From assembly GCA_016709845.1 (NCBI GenBank), contig JADJMA010000002.1:71001-135000 (forward strand): DNA of 64,000 nucleotides, read 5' to 3'. This DNA comes from Flammeovirgaceae bacterium (GTDB lineage Bacteria > Bacteroidota > Bacteroidia > Cytophagales > Cyclobacteriaceae). The position numbers and the translations under genes were made by a program. The notes under the pieces are model-generated. The model was not told where the DNA came from. It saw only the letters and a program-made list of their open reading frames with translations, and did no database searches. This document shows positions 37,995 to 46,971 of this stretch, one piece after another (within the stretch, counting starts at the first letter, position 1; every line of letters starts with the position of its first letter).

Positions 37995-39287
37995 ATGTTA
38001 ATACTCATTTCTATTGTTGCTTTTACCGCGGTTATTTTGCTGCTGGTAGGGCTATTGATTATCGCGCAGAAGCAGTTGGTGCAATCCGGGCCGGTTAAAA
38101 TTATTATTAATGGTGAAAAAACAATCACCGTTTCGGCTGGTAGTTCTTTATTAACTACGCTTGCCAATGAAAAGATCTTTCTTCCGTCAGCTTGTGGAGG
38201 TGGGGGCACCTGCGCAATGTGCAAATGTGTGGTTGAAACCGGGGGTGGCGATGTTCTTCCAACAGAGGTGGGACATTTGACACGCAAGGAACAAAAAGAA
38301 CATGTGCGCTTAGGCTGCCAGGTAAAAGTGAAGCAAGACTTAGTAATTCAAATTCCCGAAGAAATTTTTGGTATTAAAAAGTGGGAATGTGAAGTGGTGA
38401 GCAATTACAATGTATCCACTTTCATAAAAGAATTTGTTGTAAAACTGCCTCCGGGCGAAACTCTGAAATTTGAAGCGGGTGGCTATATCCAAATCGATGT
38501 GCCCGCTATTACTGCTGATTTCAAGACGATGGACATTACTCCGCATCCTGAATTAGGACATAAGCAGGATGTATTCCAGTCGGACTGGGATAAGTTTAAG
38601 TTATGGGATCTTAAGATGAAGAATGATGAACCCATCTTTAGAGCTTACTCGATGGCCAATCACCCTGCTGAAGGAAATATCGTGATGTTGAACATTCGCA
38701 TTGCCACGCCTCCTTGGGATCGTGCCAACAATAAGTGGATGGATGTGAACCCTGGCATTTGTTCTTCGTACGTTTTCTCACGCAAGCTTGGCGATAAAGT
38801 AACTATTTCAGGTCCTTACGGGGAATTCCACATCAACAAGACACAACGCGAAATGATATACATTGGCGGAGGTGCCGGAATGGCTCCGCTACGTGCACAA
38901 ATCTTCCACCTGTTCCATACAGAAAAGACGAAGCGCAAAGTTTCCTATTGGTATGGCGGGCGCTCGAAAAAAGAGTTGTTCTATACCGAGCACTTCAGAG
39001 ACATTGAAAAGGGTTTCCCAAATTTCAAATTTTATATAGCCCTTTCCGAACCCTTACCCGATGATAACTGGAAGGTGAACAAGAGCCTGGACGATGCGGA
39101 AGGGGACGGGTACATTGGGTTCATTCACAAAAGTCTTTACGACAATTACCTGGGCAATCATCCTTCCCCGGAAGATGTTGAATTTTATCTCTGTGGCCCA
39201 CCGCTTATGAATGCCGCGGTTCTCAAAATGTTGGATGACATGGGTATCCCTAAAGAAAACATCCGCTTTGACGATTTTGGTGGATAA
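37995..39287 (+). CDS. nqrF: Na+-translocating NADH:quinone reductase subunit F
   Basis: NqrF is the NADH-oxidising subunit of the sodium-pumping respiratory complex Na+-NQR. The 430-residue protein has one N-terminal membrane helix (about 2-24), a 2Fe-2S ferredoxin domain with Cys67, Cys73, Cys76 and Cys108 (SACGGGGTCAMCKC ... RLGCQ), then FAD-binding RAYSMANHPAEGN and the NADH-binding MIYIGGGAGMAPLRAQI, ending YLCGPPLMNAAV and a C-terminal DDFGG. The frame is intact and the length is standard. nqrA-E are not in this window; the gene is flanked by its own terminators. Confidence 0.95.
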   Translation: MLILISIVAFTAVILLLVGLLIIAQKQLVQSGPVKIIINGEKTITVSAGSSLLTTLANEKIFLPSACGGGGTCAMCKCVVETGGGDVLPTEVGHLTRKEQKEHVRLGCQVKVKQDLVIQIPEEIFGIKKWECEVVSNYNVSTFIKEFVVKLPPGETLKFEAGGYIQIDVPAITADFKTMDITPHPELGHKQDVFQSDWDKFKLWDLKMKNDEPIFRAYSMANHPAEGNIVMLNIRIATPPWDRANNKWMDVNPGICSSYVFSRKLGDKVTISGPYGEFHINKTQREMIYIGGGAGMAPLRAQIFHLFHTEKTKRKVSYWYGGRSKKELFYTEHFRDIEKGFPNFKFYIALSEPLPDDNWKVNKSLDDAEGDGYIGFIHKSLYDNYLGNHPSPEDVEFYLCGPPLMNAAVLKMLDDMGIPKENIRFDDFGG

Positions 39288-39309
39288 GAAATTTGCAGAT
39301 AATAAAAAT

Positions 39310-39337
39310 AAAAAGGAGGGCATTGCTATCCTTTTTT
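39310..39337 (+). terminator. intrinsic terminator after nqrF
   Basis: AAAAAGGA (39310-39317) and TCCTTTTT (39329-39336) form a stem with an 11-base loop and a T run, just after the nqrF stop. Confidence 0.65.
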
Positions 39338-39390
39338 ATTGATAGGTGATCTAACTTCTATTTTTTAGCTTTGTTTAAAGATTTGTATTT

Positions 39391-40549
39391 ATGGATTTAA
39401 CTATTCTCTTCTCCCCCATCGATGAATCCATTTACACTAAATCATATCCATCCAATTCATTCTTTAAAAGCATAAAAGTTTATGGCGACAAAATGCCTGA
39501 CTTCCGTGGTGTTGATGTTGCTTTATTTGGAGTAAAAGAAGAACGCGGAACCATTTCTAACGCAGGATGCAGTAAAGGCCCAGATGAAATTCGAAGAAAA
39601 TTATACAACCTGAAAAAAGGAAACGGTTCGTATCGGATAGTTGACTTAGGAAATCTCAATACTGGTATCGATCTGGATGAAACCTATGTTCGCATCAGCG
39701 AGGTTTGTCGAATTCTACTGGAAAACAATGTGATGCCTTTAATTTTAGGAGGGTCACATGATCTCGATTATGGTCAGTATCGTGGCTATGAGGAAATGGA
39801 AAAGTTAATCAGTCTGCTAAATATCGATGCCTTTTTAGATCTGGAAGACAACAAGGAAGCGGAGCCTGCGAGCCAGCATATTCATAAAATACTTTTACAC
39901 GAACCCAATTATCTCCTTAGTTATACTCACCTCGCACATCAATTGTATCTGATCGATCCTTTGTCGGTATCCATTTTAGAAAAACTTTACTTTGAAGCAT
40001 TCCGTATTGGCCAGATGCGAAACAACCTTGCGGAGATGGAACCGGCCATCCGCAATGCCGATTTACTTTCCTTCGATATAACTGCCATCCGATCTTCCGA
40101 TGCGCCTGGTAATGCGAATGCACAACCATTCGGTTTAACCGGAGAAGAGGCTTGTCAACTTTGTTGGTATGCAGGCATGAATGAAAACTAAGTTCGGCTG
40201 GTTTTATGAATATAACCCTGATCGGGATGACGCCAACAAAAAAACAGCCTCGGTAGTGGCTACCATGATCTGGTATTTTATCGAAGGATTTTACCATCGT
40301 AAGAATGAACACAATTTTAAGAGTAACGATTTTTTAAAATATGTTGTCTCAATGCCCGTAGAACCTGAAACCCTTGCCTTCTACAAAAGTAAAGTGACGG
40401 AAAAGTGGTGGATGGAAGTTGCTTATCACAAACCAGGCGCGCGCTATACACGTAATAGTATCATTCCTTGCAGCTATACCGATTACCAAACCGCTACCAA
40501 AGGCGAAATACCTGAACGATACATTAGTACATTAGCCAAGTTGATCTGA
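39391..40549 (+). CDS. arginase/agmatinase/formiminoglutamase-superfamily protein, one frameshift
   Basis: A ureohydrolase-fold protein; Bacteroidota homologues are usually annotated formimidoylglutamase. Evidence: VALFGVKEERGTISNAGCSK, GPDEIRRKLYNL, the metal motif MPLILGGSHDLDYGQYRGY, then IDAFLDLEDN and SFDITAIRSSDAPG at the places of the DxHxD and SxDxDxxDP manganese motifs. Both later motifs are degenerate: the central His and some Asp residues are missing. The frame breaks near 40185, after GMNEN, and resumes as KFGWFYEYNPDRDD through to AKLI. About 386 residues. Enzyme activity on the usual substrates is uncertain. Confidence 0.75.
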
Positions 40550-40553
40550 TCCT

Positions 40554-41282
40554 ATGAAGAATCTATATTATTTAGTCCTGTTTGTTGCTTTGTTGTCTGC
40601 TTGTAGTGATTCGACCGATCCACAAAAAATAATCGATAAGGCCATTGCCGCAGCCGGTGGAGAAAAATACTTAAACTCAACGGTAGAATTTGACTTTCGC
40701 GACCGGCACTACCTGGCAAAACGAAAAGGTGGGGCCTTCTCCTACCAAAGGTTAACCCATGACTCAACTAAGTTGACTCGCGATTTTATTTCTAATGAAG
40801 GATTTAAAAGAGAAATAAATGGTGAAGAAGTAAATGTTGCTGATTCCATGAAAGTAAAGTACGCAGCTTCCGTAAACTCTGTAATCTATTTCGCACTATT
40901 ACCTTTTGGATTAAATGATCCGGCTGTAATAAAAAAGTTCATAGGCGAAACACAAATCGAATCTAAAGATTACTATAAAATTGAAGTAACCTTTGGACAA
41001 GACGGGGGTGGAGAAGATTTTGAAGATGTGTTTCTGTATTGGATTGACAAAGAAAGTTATGCTTTAGATTATATGGCCTACTCGTTTGAAGAAAATAATA
41101 AAGCGGGATATCGATTTCGCAAGGCATACAATCCGCGCATCGTAAATGGAATCGTTTTTCTGGATTACATTAACTATAAGCCAAAGGGAGAAACAACCAT
41201 CAATCAATTGGAAGAGCTTTTTAAACAAGGAGAACTGGAAGAGCTAAGCAAAATTGAATTAATCAACGTTCAGGTAAACTGA
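40554..41282 (+). CDS. DUF6503-like lipoprotein
   Basis: A 242-residue predicted lipoprotein: signal peptide with lipobox LLSACSDS (Cys about 17). The mature part begins with DPQKIIDKAIAAAGGEKYLN and contains FDFRDRHYLAKRKGG, SVNSVIYFALLPFGLNDPAV and QDGGGEDFEDVFLYWID, which match the Bacteroidota family DUF6503 (a lipoprotein-carrier-like beta fold, function unknown). It begins 5 bp after the ureohydrolase gene and shares its transcript. Confidence 0.75.
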   Translation: MKNLYYLVLFVALLSACSDSTDPQKIIDKAIAAAGGEKYLNSTVEFDFRDRHYLAKRKGGAFSYQRLTHDSTKLTRDFISNEGFKREINGEEVNVADSMKVKYAASVNSVIYFALLPFGLNDPAVIKKFIGETQIESKDYYKIEVTFGQDGGGEDFEDVFLYWIDKESYALDYMAYSFEENNKAGYRFRKAYNPRIVNGIVFLDYINYKPKGETTINQLEELFKQGELEELSKIELINVQVN

Positions 41283-41286
41283 ATAC

Positions 41287-41309
41287 GGCTTTAGTATCAA
41301 AGCCTTTTT
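41287..41309 (+). terminator. intrinsic terminator after the DUF6503-like gene
   Basis: GGCTTT (41287-41292) and AAAGCC (41299-41304) with a 6-base loop and five T. The hairpin covers the end of the convergent transporter gene. Confidence 0.7.
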
Positions 41310-42568
41310 ATCTTCCACAATTGAATCCCGATATGTGCTAACGCTATTGCCGTAACAATCAGCACTATTTCGAAGTGATTACTTGCAAGCTGAAACCCAG
41401 TAATAATAGCTTTGTCGACATTGTTTAAACCTATCAACAGCGTAACTCCGAATATCGAAATTAAAATAAGGTTATACACGATACCGTGCTGGTTAACTGG
41501 TGGAATAACCTGTTTATCATTAACTAACAAAATGAGAAAGTAAGTTAGCAGCGGTAAAACGAACCCATTCAATGCCTGCACGGCTAAAATTACAGGTATT
41601 GGTCTAACTCCGCTAAATCCAAAAATAAATCCAGTCAGCAACACGAGCATCCAAACCCCGCGAACCATTCGAATGTCTTTTGATCCTAACACGGTAGAAG
41701 CAATCAACGAAGCCGCATAAGGTGAAGTAATGGATGACGAAAATCCAGCCGCAAATAACCCGATCCCCAAAGCCCAGGCGCCAACAACCCCCAACTTGTC
41801 TTGCAGATTTGCTGCTAATTCCGCGAAAGTAGAAAAGCCGCCAGTTAAAGTACCTGCAATCATAATCCAACAAGTTATCAGTCCACCAATAATTACGGAT
41901 ATGGATAGTCCTACCCGCATTAAAGAAATCGTGTGCCCTTTACTAATAGCGGATCCAATAAAAATATTATATGGAACTATTGTGGTCCCTAACAAGGCAA
42001 GCGCAATCCACTCACTTCCTTGTGGGAGCTTTGGAACCACGGCCGCAAAGAATAGGTCGGAGATAGAGAATTGAGTTTGAAAAGCCAGGATAAGAAACGC
42101 GATACCCATCATACCCACCAACGCGGTCATGATAAGCGAAATGGCTCGACCTCCACCGCGCCACAACACGAAGCCCGCAATCAGTGTAATAATTAATGTG
42201 TAAATCTTTCCATTACCCGGCATAAGCAATGCCATACCAGAAACTGCACCCAGTATATTTCCGGCCTCATAGGCTGCACATCCAAGTAGTACCGGTAGGG
42301 CAACCATCCATTTAATCCAGGCGCTCTTATCATTTCCATATTTACGGGCAAGTGTTTCACCAAATGTTAATCCACTCGCAATCGTAATCCGGGCCGAAAC
42401 TTCTTGTAGGAAAATGCAGGCAAGCGTGGCAAACCCTACAGCCCACATAAGTTGAATTTGAAAGAGCGAACCTGCAGTAATGGCTGTAGTAATCGTACCA
42501 GGCCCGATAAACGCTGCTGAGATTACAGACCAGAGAATAACATTGGATATTTTACTGGAAGTCTTCAC
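41297..42568 (-). CDS. divergent NRAMP-family transporter
   Basis: A 423-residue protein with 11 or so membrane helices, related to the NRAMP/MntH divalent metal transporters (opening ISAAFIGPGTITTAITAG; EVSARITIASGLTFGE; LLGTTIVPYNIFIGSAIS; FAAGFSSSITSPYAAS). The canonical metal site is absent: the helix-1 DPGN motif reads GPGT (residues 22-25), and the helix-6 MPH motif reads VPY. Manganese import as in MntH is therefore doubtful; Mg2+, another ion or a different coupling is possible, as in NRAMP-related transporters with altered motifs. It is a single minus-strand gene between two plus-strand lipoprotein genes. Confidence 0.82.
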   Translation of the reverse strand: MKTSSKISNVILWSVISAAFIGPGTITTAITAGSLFQIQLMWAVGFATLACIFLQEVSARITIASGLTFGETLARKYGNDKSAWIKWMVALPVLLGCAAYEAGNILGAVSGMALLMPGNGKIYTLIITLIAGFVLWRGGGRAISLIMTALVGMMGIAFLILAFQTQFSISDLFFAAVVPKLPQGSEWIALALLGTTIVPYNIFIGSAISKGHTISLMRVGLSISVIIGGLITCWIMIAGTLTGGFSTFAELAANLQDKLGVVGAWALGIGLFAAGFSSSITSPYAASLIASTVLGSKDIRMVRGVWMLVLLTGFIFGFSGVRPIPVILAVQALNGFVLPLLTYFLILLVNDKQVIPPVNQHGIVYNLILISIFGVTLLIGLNNVDKAIITGFQLASNHFEIVLIVTAIALAHIGIQLWKIKRL

Positions 42569-42661
42569 TTTGGAGCAAATTGATTAAATTTATAAGGTGC
42601 CATCTAACAAATTCCTTTTAAGGTATTGAAAATATGGCCACAATATAAAAATTAACAATCA

Positions 42662-43096
42662 ATGCGCTCCTTACTTCTATTATTCCTCCTTATAATGGCT
42701 TGTCGACCCTCCAATAAAATTGGTGAAATTGTTGGCGTACCAAAGGAAAGATCACTTGAAAATACGCATTGGGTATTGGATGAAATAAATGAAAGCCCAA
42801 TTACTATTAATGACACCAACAAGCTCTTTATTGAATTGAACACTGTAACCAAAATTATTTCCGGGTTTTGTGGCTGTAATCAACTCTCGGGTAGTTATCA
42901 CATAACAGGAAACAAAATAAAATTTAGTACAGCGACAACAAGAATGTTTTGTCAACAAACCATGGAAGTTGAAACCAGTTTTTTACAGGCCTTAGCCATG
43001 GTTAATACTTACGAAGTAAAGGAACAGGATCTTTTGCTGAAAGGCGAAAATAAAATTGTTCTAAAATTTCATGCTGAATCAGCTATGAAAAATTAA
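42662..43096 (+). CDS. META-domain (HslJ-like) lipoprotein
   Basis: A 144-residue predicted lipoprotein with lipobox LLIMACRPS (Cys about 14). The mature domain has the META pattern: LENTHWVLDEINESPI, then KLFIELNTVTKIISGFCGCNQLSGSYHI, KIKFSTATTRMFC and ETSFLQALAMVNTYEV, followed by LLLKGENKIVLKF. This domain is found in HslJ and many secreted proteins of unknown role. Four Cys residues in the domain could form two disulfides. It is monocistronic, divergent from the transporter. Confidence 0.78.
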   Translation: MRSLLLLFLLIMACRPSNKIGEIVGVPKERSLENTHWVLDEINESPITINDTNKLFIELNTVTKIISGFCGCNQLSGSYHITGNKIKFSTATTRMFCQQTMEVETSFLQALAMVNTYEVKEQDLLLKGENKIVLKFHAESAMKN

Positions 43097-43218
43097 TTAT
43101 TCCAAAAACAAACCCTCCATACAATTAGAATCAATTTTTGACGCCAAATCTCTTGGTTACCTGTAGGATTATCCGTATCTTAAAAGATTGTATAATGTGA
43201 AACTAAACCTATTGAGAC

Positions 43219-43704
43219 ATGAGAGCAAAGTTTTTTTTAAGTACCGTACTATGTTTAATTACAATTTTATCTTTCGCGCAAGACGCAACAGTAAGTGAAG
43301 AAGAGTTAACCAAGTATGCAACCGTAATGGATTCGATTAATGAAATGACCATAGTCGTTCAGGCTACACTTTCGGATATGGTAAAAGATTCTGAAGTGAT
43401 GAATAGCACCAGATACAATGAAATTTCACAAATAATTGATGATAAAGCTAAACTGGATGCAACCGCAGCAACACCTGAGGAAATTGCTTTCGTAAATGAA
43501 GTGGCTAAAACAAAGAAAGAAGAAACTCTTAAAATAAATCAGGCCTTTCAAAGCCTTGCAAAAGATTATTTAGGGGCCGCCACATATAATAAAGTTAAGA
43601 AAGCGCTTTCTGCCGATCCAGAATTAAAGAAACAGTATGATGGATTATTGGCCGAAATGGAAAAAGATAATCAAGTTGAAGAAGCAGCCACTGGAGGAAA
43701 ATAA
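43219..43704 (+). CDS. secreted helical protein, DUF4168-like
   Basis: A 161-residue exported protein: signal peptide MRAKFFLSTVLCLITILSFA, cleaved before QDATVS. The mature part is almost all helix and charged (SEEELTKYATVMDSINEM; ISQIIDDKAKLDATAATPEE; YNKVKKALSADPELKKQYD). The SEEELxKYAxVM start and YxxVxxALsaDPELKxxYD end resemble DUF4168-type proteins. Function unknown. Followed by a strong terminator. Confidence 0.65.
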   Translation: MRAKFFLSTVLCLITILSFAQDATVSEEELTKYATVMDSINEMTIVVQATLSDMVKDSEVMNSTRYNEISQIIDDKAKLDATAATPEEIAFVNEVAKTKKEETLKINQAFQSLAKDYLGAATYNKVKKALSADPELKKQYDGLLAEMEKDNQVEEAATGGK

Positions 43705-43727
43705 TTCCCTTTTTTAAAGAAAAAATT

Positions 43728-43757
43728 AAAGTTGAATGATCTCATTCAACTTTTTTT
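43728..43757. terminator. bidirectional intrinsic terminator
   Basis: AAAGTTGAATGA (43728-43739) and TCATTCAACTTT (43742-43753) form a perfect 12-bp stem with T on one side and A on the other. It serves both the plus gene ending at 43704 and the minus gene ending at 43756. Confidence 0.88.
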
Positions 43758-44199
43758 ATGTGCTCGTAATTTGAATCATTTTAGTGGCCAGTGCCGATCC
43801 AAAATCGGAAAATATTTTTACCTCGTTTTCATTATCCATATTAGCCATGCAGGAGAGCGTAACTCCATCCGGAGAAAATAATAATCCAAACTGATCAATT
43901 TTTCCTTCCTGCAGAAATCCGGACTTCGTTTTCTTCCAACTGGCTATCACTGAGATGGTCGTTTGCTCAAAATACTTTTCAGCTAATGGCTGCACATTAG
44001 TTAAAATCATAAAATCTTTCAACTCTTCACGCTTCATTTTAACACCATCCTCACCAATATTTACAAGGGATTTATATTCATTACCAAAATAACCACCAAC
44101 ATAAACGTCAAGCACGGCCTCGGCAGCTACATTAACCATTTTATTTAAAAACCCTCCCCGCTTAATGTCAGCCGTTTTTACTTCTCCATGTGTAGACAT
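43756..44199 (-). CDS. uncharacterised protein
   Basis: A 147-residue soluble protein without signal peptide or membrane helix that I do not recognise. Features are a glycine-containing start (KRGGFLNKMVNVAAEAVLDV), a middle rich in Lys/Glu (VKMKREELKDFMILTN) and a beta-rich end (IDQFGLLFSPDGVTLSCMAN). The gene lies 13 bp downstream of a 29-codon membrane ORF on the same strand and may be expressed with it. Confidence 0.6.
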   Translation of the reverse strand: MSTHGEVKTADIKRGGFLNKMVNVAAEAVLDVYVGGYFGNEYKSLVNIGEDGVKMKREELKDFMILTNVQPLAEKYFEQTTISVIASWKKTKSGFLQEGKIDQFGLLFSPDGVTLSCMANMDNENEVKIFSDFGSALATKMIQITST

Positions 44200-44212
44200 G
44201 AGCAGAATAAAT

Positions 44213-44302
44213 TTACCAGCAGGTAGTTTTTTTCGGTTTCTTTAAACGAACCAGTATCACTATAATAGCAATAACAATTAAAAAGAATATTACTAAAGGC
44301 AT
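44213..44302 (-). CDS. 29-residue membrane microprotein
   Basis: The ORF reads MPLVIFFLIVIAIIVILVRL followed by KKPKKTTCW and a stop: one full membrane helix and a basic, Cys-ending tail, the layout of known bacterial membrane microproteins. It is 13 bp before the 147-residue gene on the same strand. It is too short for a homology call. Confidence 0.45.
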   Translation of the reverse strand: MPLVIFFLIVIAIIVILVRLKKPKKTTCW

Positions 44303-44375
44303 GTACAATCCTTAAATTAGCCTCGTTTAAAGGAACTAAACTAATGAAAATCTGAGAACATTATAACTTATTCGT

Positions 44376-46640
44376 TTATCGTTTAAACTTATCACGCAGT
44401 TGCGCTAGTTTATCCTCCATCGATTCAACTGCTTTTACCGGAGCCTTTGGTTTAGAGCTTCGTTCTTGTTTAGTTATATTTTGGACAGGTGCAGATTTTC
44501 CAAAAGGATCACTCTTTAACGATAAAGCAATTCGCTTGCGGGCAACATCAACTTCCACGGCTGTAACCTTAACTTTTTGTTGAACAGCGATAACTTCGTT
44601 AGGATCTTTTACAAAACGATCGCTTAAATGACTGATATGTACAAGGCCATCCTGATGTACGCCTATGTCAACAAAAGCACCAAAGTTTGTTACATTGGTA
44701 ATAATGCCCGGTAAAGACATACCCACTTTTAAGTCTTTGATTTCATGAATGCCTTCTTCAAAGTTGAAGATTTCAAATTTCTCACGCGGGTCGCGACCCG
44801 GTTTTTCAAGTTCAGACAGTATATCTGTAAGCGTTGGCAGACCTACATCTGTAGTTACATATTTTTTTAAATCCAATTTCTTGCGCAGCTCAGCACTGGT
44901 CATCAAATCTTTTATCGTACAGCCCAGATCTTCAGCGAATTTCTCCACAAGCTTATAACGTTCTGGATGCACAGCACTCGAGTCCAAAGGGTTTTTAGAA
45001 TCCCGAATCCTCAAGAATCCAGCACATTGTTCGTATGCTTTATCTCCTAAACGCGGTACTTTATGCAGCGATTGCCGATCCGCGAAAGCGCCATGCTGAT
45101 TTCTATACTCCACAATACTCTTTGCCAATTGTGGTCCCAATCCGGACACGTAACTTAACAACTCTTTACTGGCTGTATTTACCTCCACCCCTACTGAGTT
45201 TACACAACTCATCACCACATCGTCAAGTCCTGCTTTTAATCGGTTCTGATCTACATCATGCTGATACTGACCTACGCCAATCGATTTCGGATCGATCTTT
45301 ACCAACTCTGCCAAAGGATCGGTTAATCTTCGACCAATCGATACAGCGCCACGAACAGTAATATCATGATCAGGAAATTCTTCGCGCGCTACCTCACTGG
45401 CGGAATAAACAGAAGCCCCATTTTCATTTACCATGACCACAAGAATTTCTTTTGGTAACCCGGTGCTCTTTACAAAGGCTTCTGTTTCGCGACTAGCGGT
45501 ACCGTTACCAATAGCAATGGCTTCTATTTTAAATCGATCGCACAAGCCCAACAGAATGGTAGCCGACTTGGTTGTTTCGCGTTGTGGCTCATTCGGATAA
45601 ATTACATTGTTAAACAACAAGGCTCCTTGTTCATCCAGGCAAACAAGTTTTGTTCCCGAACGAAACCCCGGATCAAGAGCGAGTACTCGTTTTTGACCCA
45701 AAGGTGAGGACAACAACAATTTTTTTAGGTTAGCAGAAAAAACCTGTATGGCCTCCGCATCGGCTTTGAGTTTGCTTTCAACATGTATTTCTGTTTCCAG
45801 CGAAGGCTTAAACAATCTCTTGTATGAGTCTTTTATTGCCAGGCTCACTTGCTCTGCTGCTGCGGAACCCGCATGAACAAATTGCTTCTCTAATACATGA
45901 ACGGCTAATTCTTCGGTTGGAGCAATGTCCATAGTAACATAACCTTCCTTTTCGGCTCTGCGCATAGCAAGCAAGCGATGTGAAGGAACTTTTTTAACCG
46001 GCTCTTTCCATTCAAAATAATCTTTAAACTTTTGAGCCTCGGTGTCCTGTACTTTCGACTTTACCACAACCGTTTCAACCACACCTTCGCTCCAAAATAA
46101 TTCACGAACCTTCTGGCGGGCTTCAGAATTTTCGCTTACCCATTCTGCCATAATATCTCTGGCGCCTTCCAGTGCCTCATCTGTGTTATTTACACCCAGC
46201 TCTGCATTAATAAAATCAACGATAAGTTTTTCAAGATTCGCGATCCCTTGTTCAAAGATGCTAAGTGCCAGCGGCTCAAGGCCTTTTTCTTTGGCCATGC
46301 TAGCCCGTGTTTTTCGCTTAGGCTTATAGGGTAAATAAATATCTTCCAGTTCGGTTAAGGATTCAGCCGCTTCAATTGCTTTCGCTAATGCAGGGGTAAG
46401 CTTCTCCTGTTTTTCAATAGACTTAAGAATAGCTTCCCTTCGCTTATCCAACTCCATCAATTGATCATATTGATCACGGATAGCCGCAAGAACAACTTCA
46501 TCTAAACTTCCGGTAATTTCTTTGCGGTAACGCGCTATGAAAGGAATTGTTGATCCTGCCAGTAAAAGACTAACAACAGATTGAACTTGTTCTGAGGTAA
46601 TATTTAATTCTGAAGCAATCTTTAGAATATTTTTTTCCAT
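44376..46640 (-). CDS. tex: Tex-family RNA-binding transcription accessory protein
   Basis: Tex (YhgF) is a cytoplasmic nucleic-acid-binding protein linked to transcription and RNA processing. The 754-residue frame is intact. In order: helical N-terminal domain (STIPFIARYRKEITGSLDE; LEDIYLPYKPKRKTRA), YqgF-like RNase H domain (KRVLALDPGFRSGTKLVCLD; AIAIGNGTASRETEAF), helix-hairpin-helix pairs (ELLSYVSGLGPQLAKSIV; HKVPRLGDKAYEQCAGFLRI) and a C-terminal S1 domain (GMSLPGIITNVTNFGAFVDI; DGLVHISHLSDRFV). The C-terminal tail is basic. It is monocistronic. Confidence 0.95.
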   Translation of the reverse strand: MEKNILKIASELNITSEQVQSVVSLLLAGSTIPFIARYRKEITGSLDEVVLAAIRDQYDQLMELDKRREAILKSIEKQEKLTPALAKAIEAAESLTELEDIYLPYKPKRKTRASMAKEKGLEPLALSIFEQGIANLEKLIVDFINAELGVNNTDEALEGARDIMAEWVSENSEARQKVRELFWSEGVVETVVVKSKVQDTEAQKFKDYFEWKEPVKKVPSHRLLAMRRAEKEGYVTMDIAPTEELAVHVLEKQFVHAGSAAAEQVSLAIKDSYKRLFKPSLETEIHVESKLKADAEAIQVFSANLKKLLLSSPLGQKRVLALDPGFRSGTKLVCLDEQGALLFNNVIYPNEPQRETTKSATILLGLCDRFKIEAIAIGNGTASRETEAFVKSTGLPKEILVVMVNENGASVYSASEVAREEFPDHDITVRGAVSIGRRLTDPLAELVKIDPKSIGVGQYQHDVDQNRLKAGLDDVVMSCVNSVGVEVNTASKELLSYVSGLGPQLAKSIVEYRNQHGAFADRQSLHKVPRLGDKAYEQCAGFLRIRDSKNPLDSSAVHPERYKLVEKFAEDLGCTIKDLMTSAELRKKLDLKKYVTTDVGLPTLTDILSELEKPGRDPREKFEIFNFEEGIHEIKDLKVGMSLPGIITNVTNFGAFVDIGVHQDGLVHISHLSDRFVKDPNEVIAVQQKVKVTAVEVDVARKRIALSLKSDPFGKSAPVQNITKQERSSKPKAPVKAVESMEDKLAQLRDKFKR

Positions 46641-46971
46641 GAATTATAAGCTGTAAATGATTATTGGAGGGGCGAATCAACAAAATATTTTTCAAAAATG
46701 CATTCGTTTTTTTAACGGGCAAAAAAATTGAAAACATAGATCATCCGCCTAATTTAATAACTGCCTCATTCGCAATATATAAGCATAGACCCGATCCATT
46801 TGAATTATTACTCATTCAAAAATATTTTGAATATTTCTTCCTTATATTCATGAGGGATGACAATTCCATTATCTTTAATTTAAATTCTATTTTTTAGTTC
46901 GCATTTTTATTGACATCATAATACCTTTCGCTGAATTGTTCCTGAACAATTGATCATTAAAAAGATAACCT
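46641..46971. other. AT-rich divergent intergenic region
   Basis: This 330-bp gap separates the divergent tex and serine-hydrolase genes. It is very AT-rich with long T and A runs and a TACCTTTC sequence (46922-46929) close to the -7 consensus before the hydrolase gene. A 77-codon open frame (46664-46897) has no signal, no composition bias and no start context that I would accept as a gene. I see no RNA or repeat here. Confidence 0.5.

Noticed and set aside
46664..46897. 77-codon ORF between tex and the hydrolase gene
   Set aside because: AT-rich chance frame without recognisable domain, signal peptide or start context.
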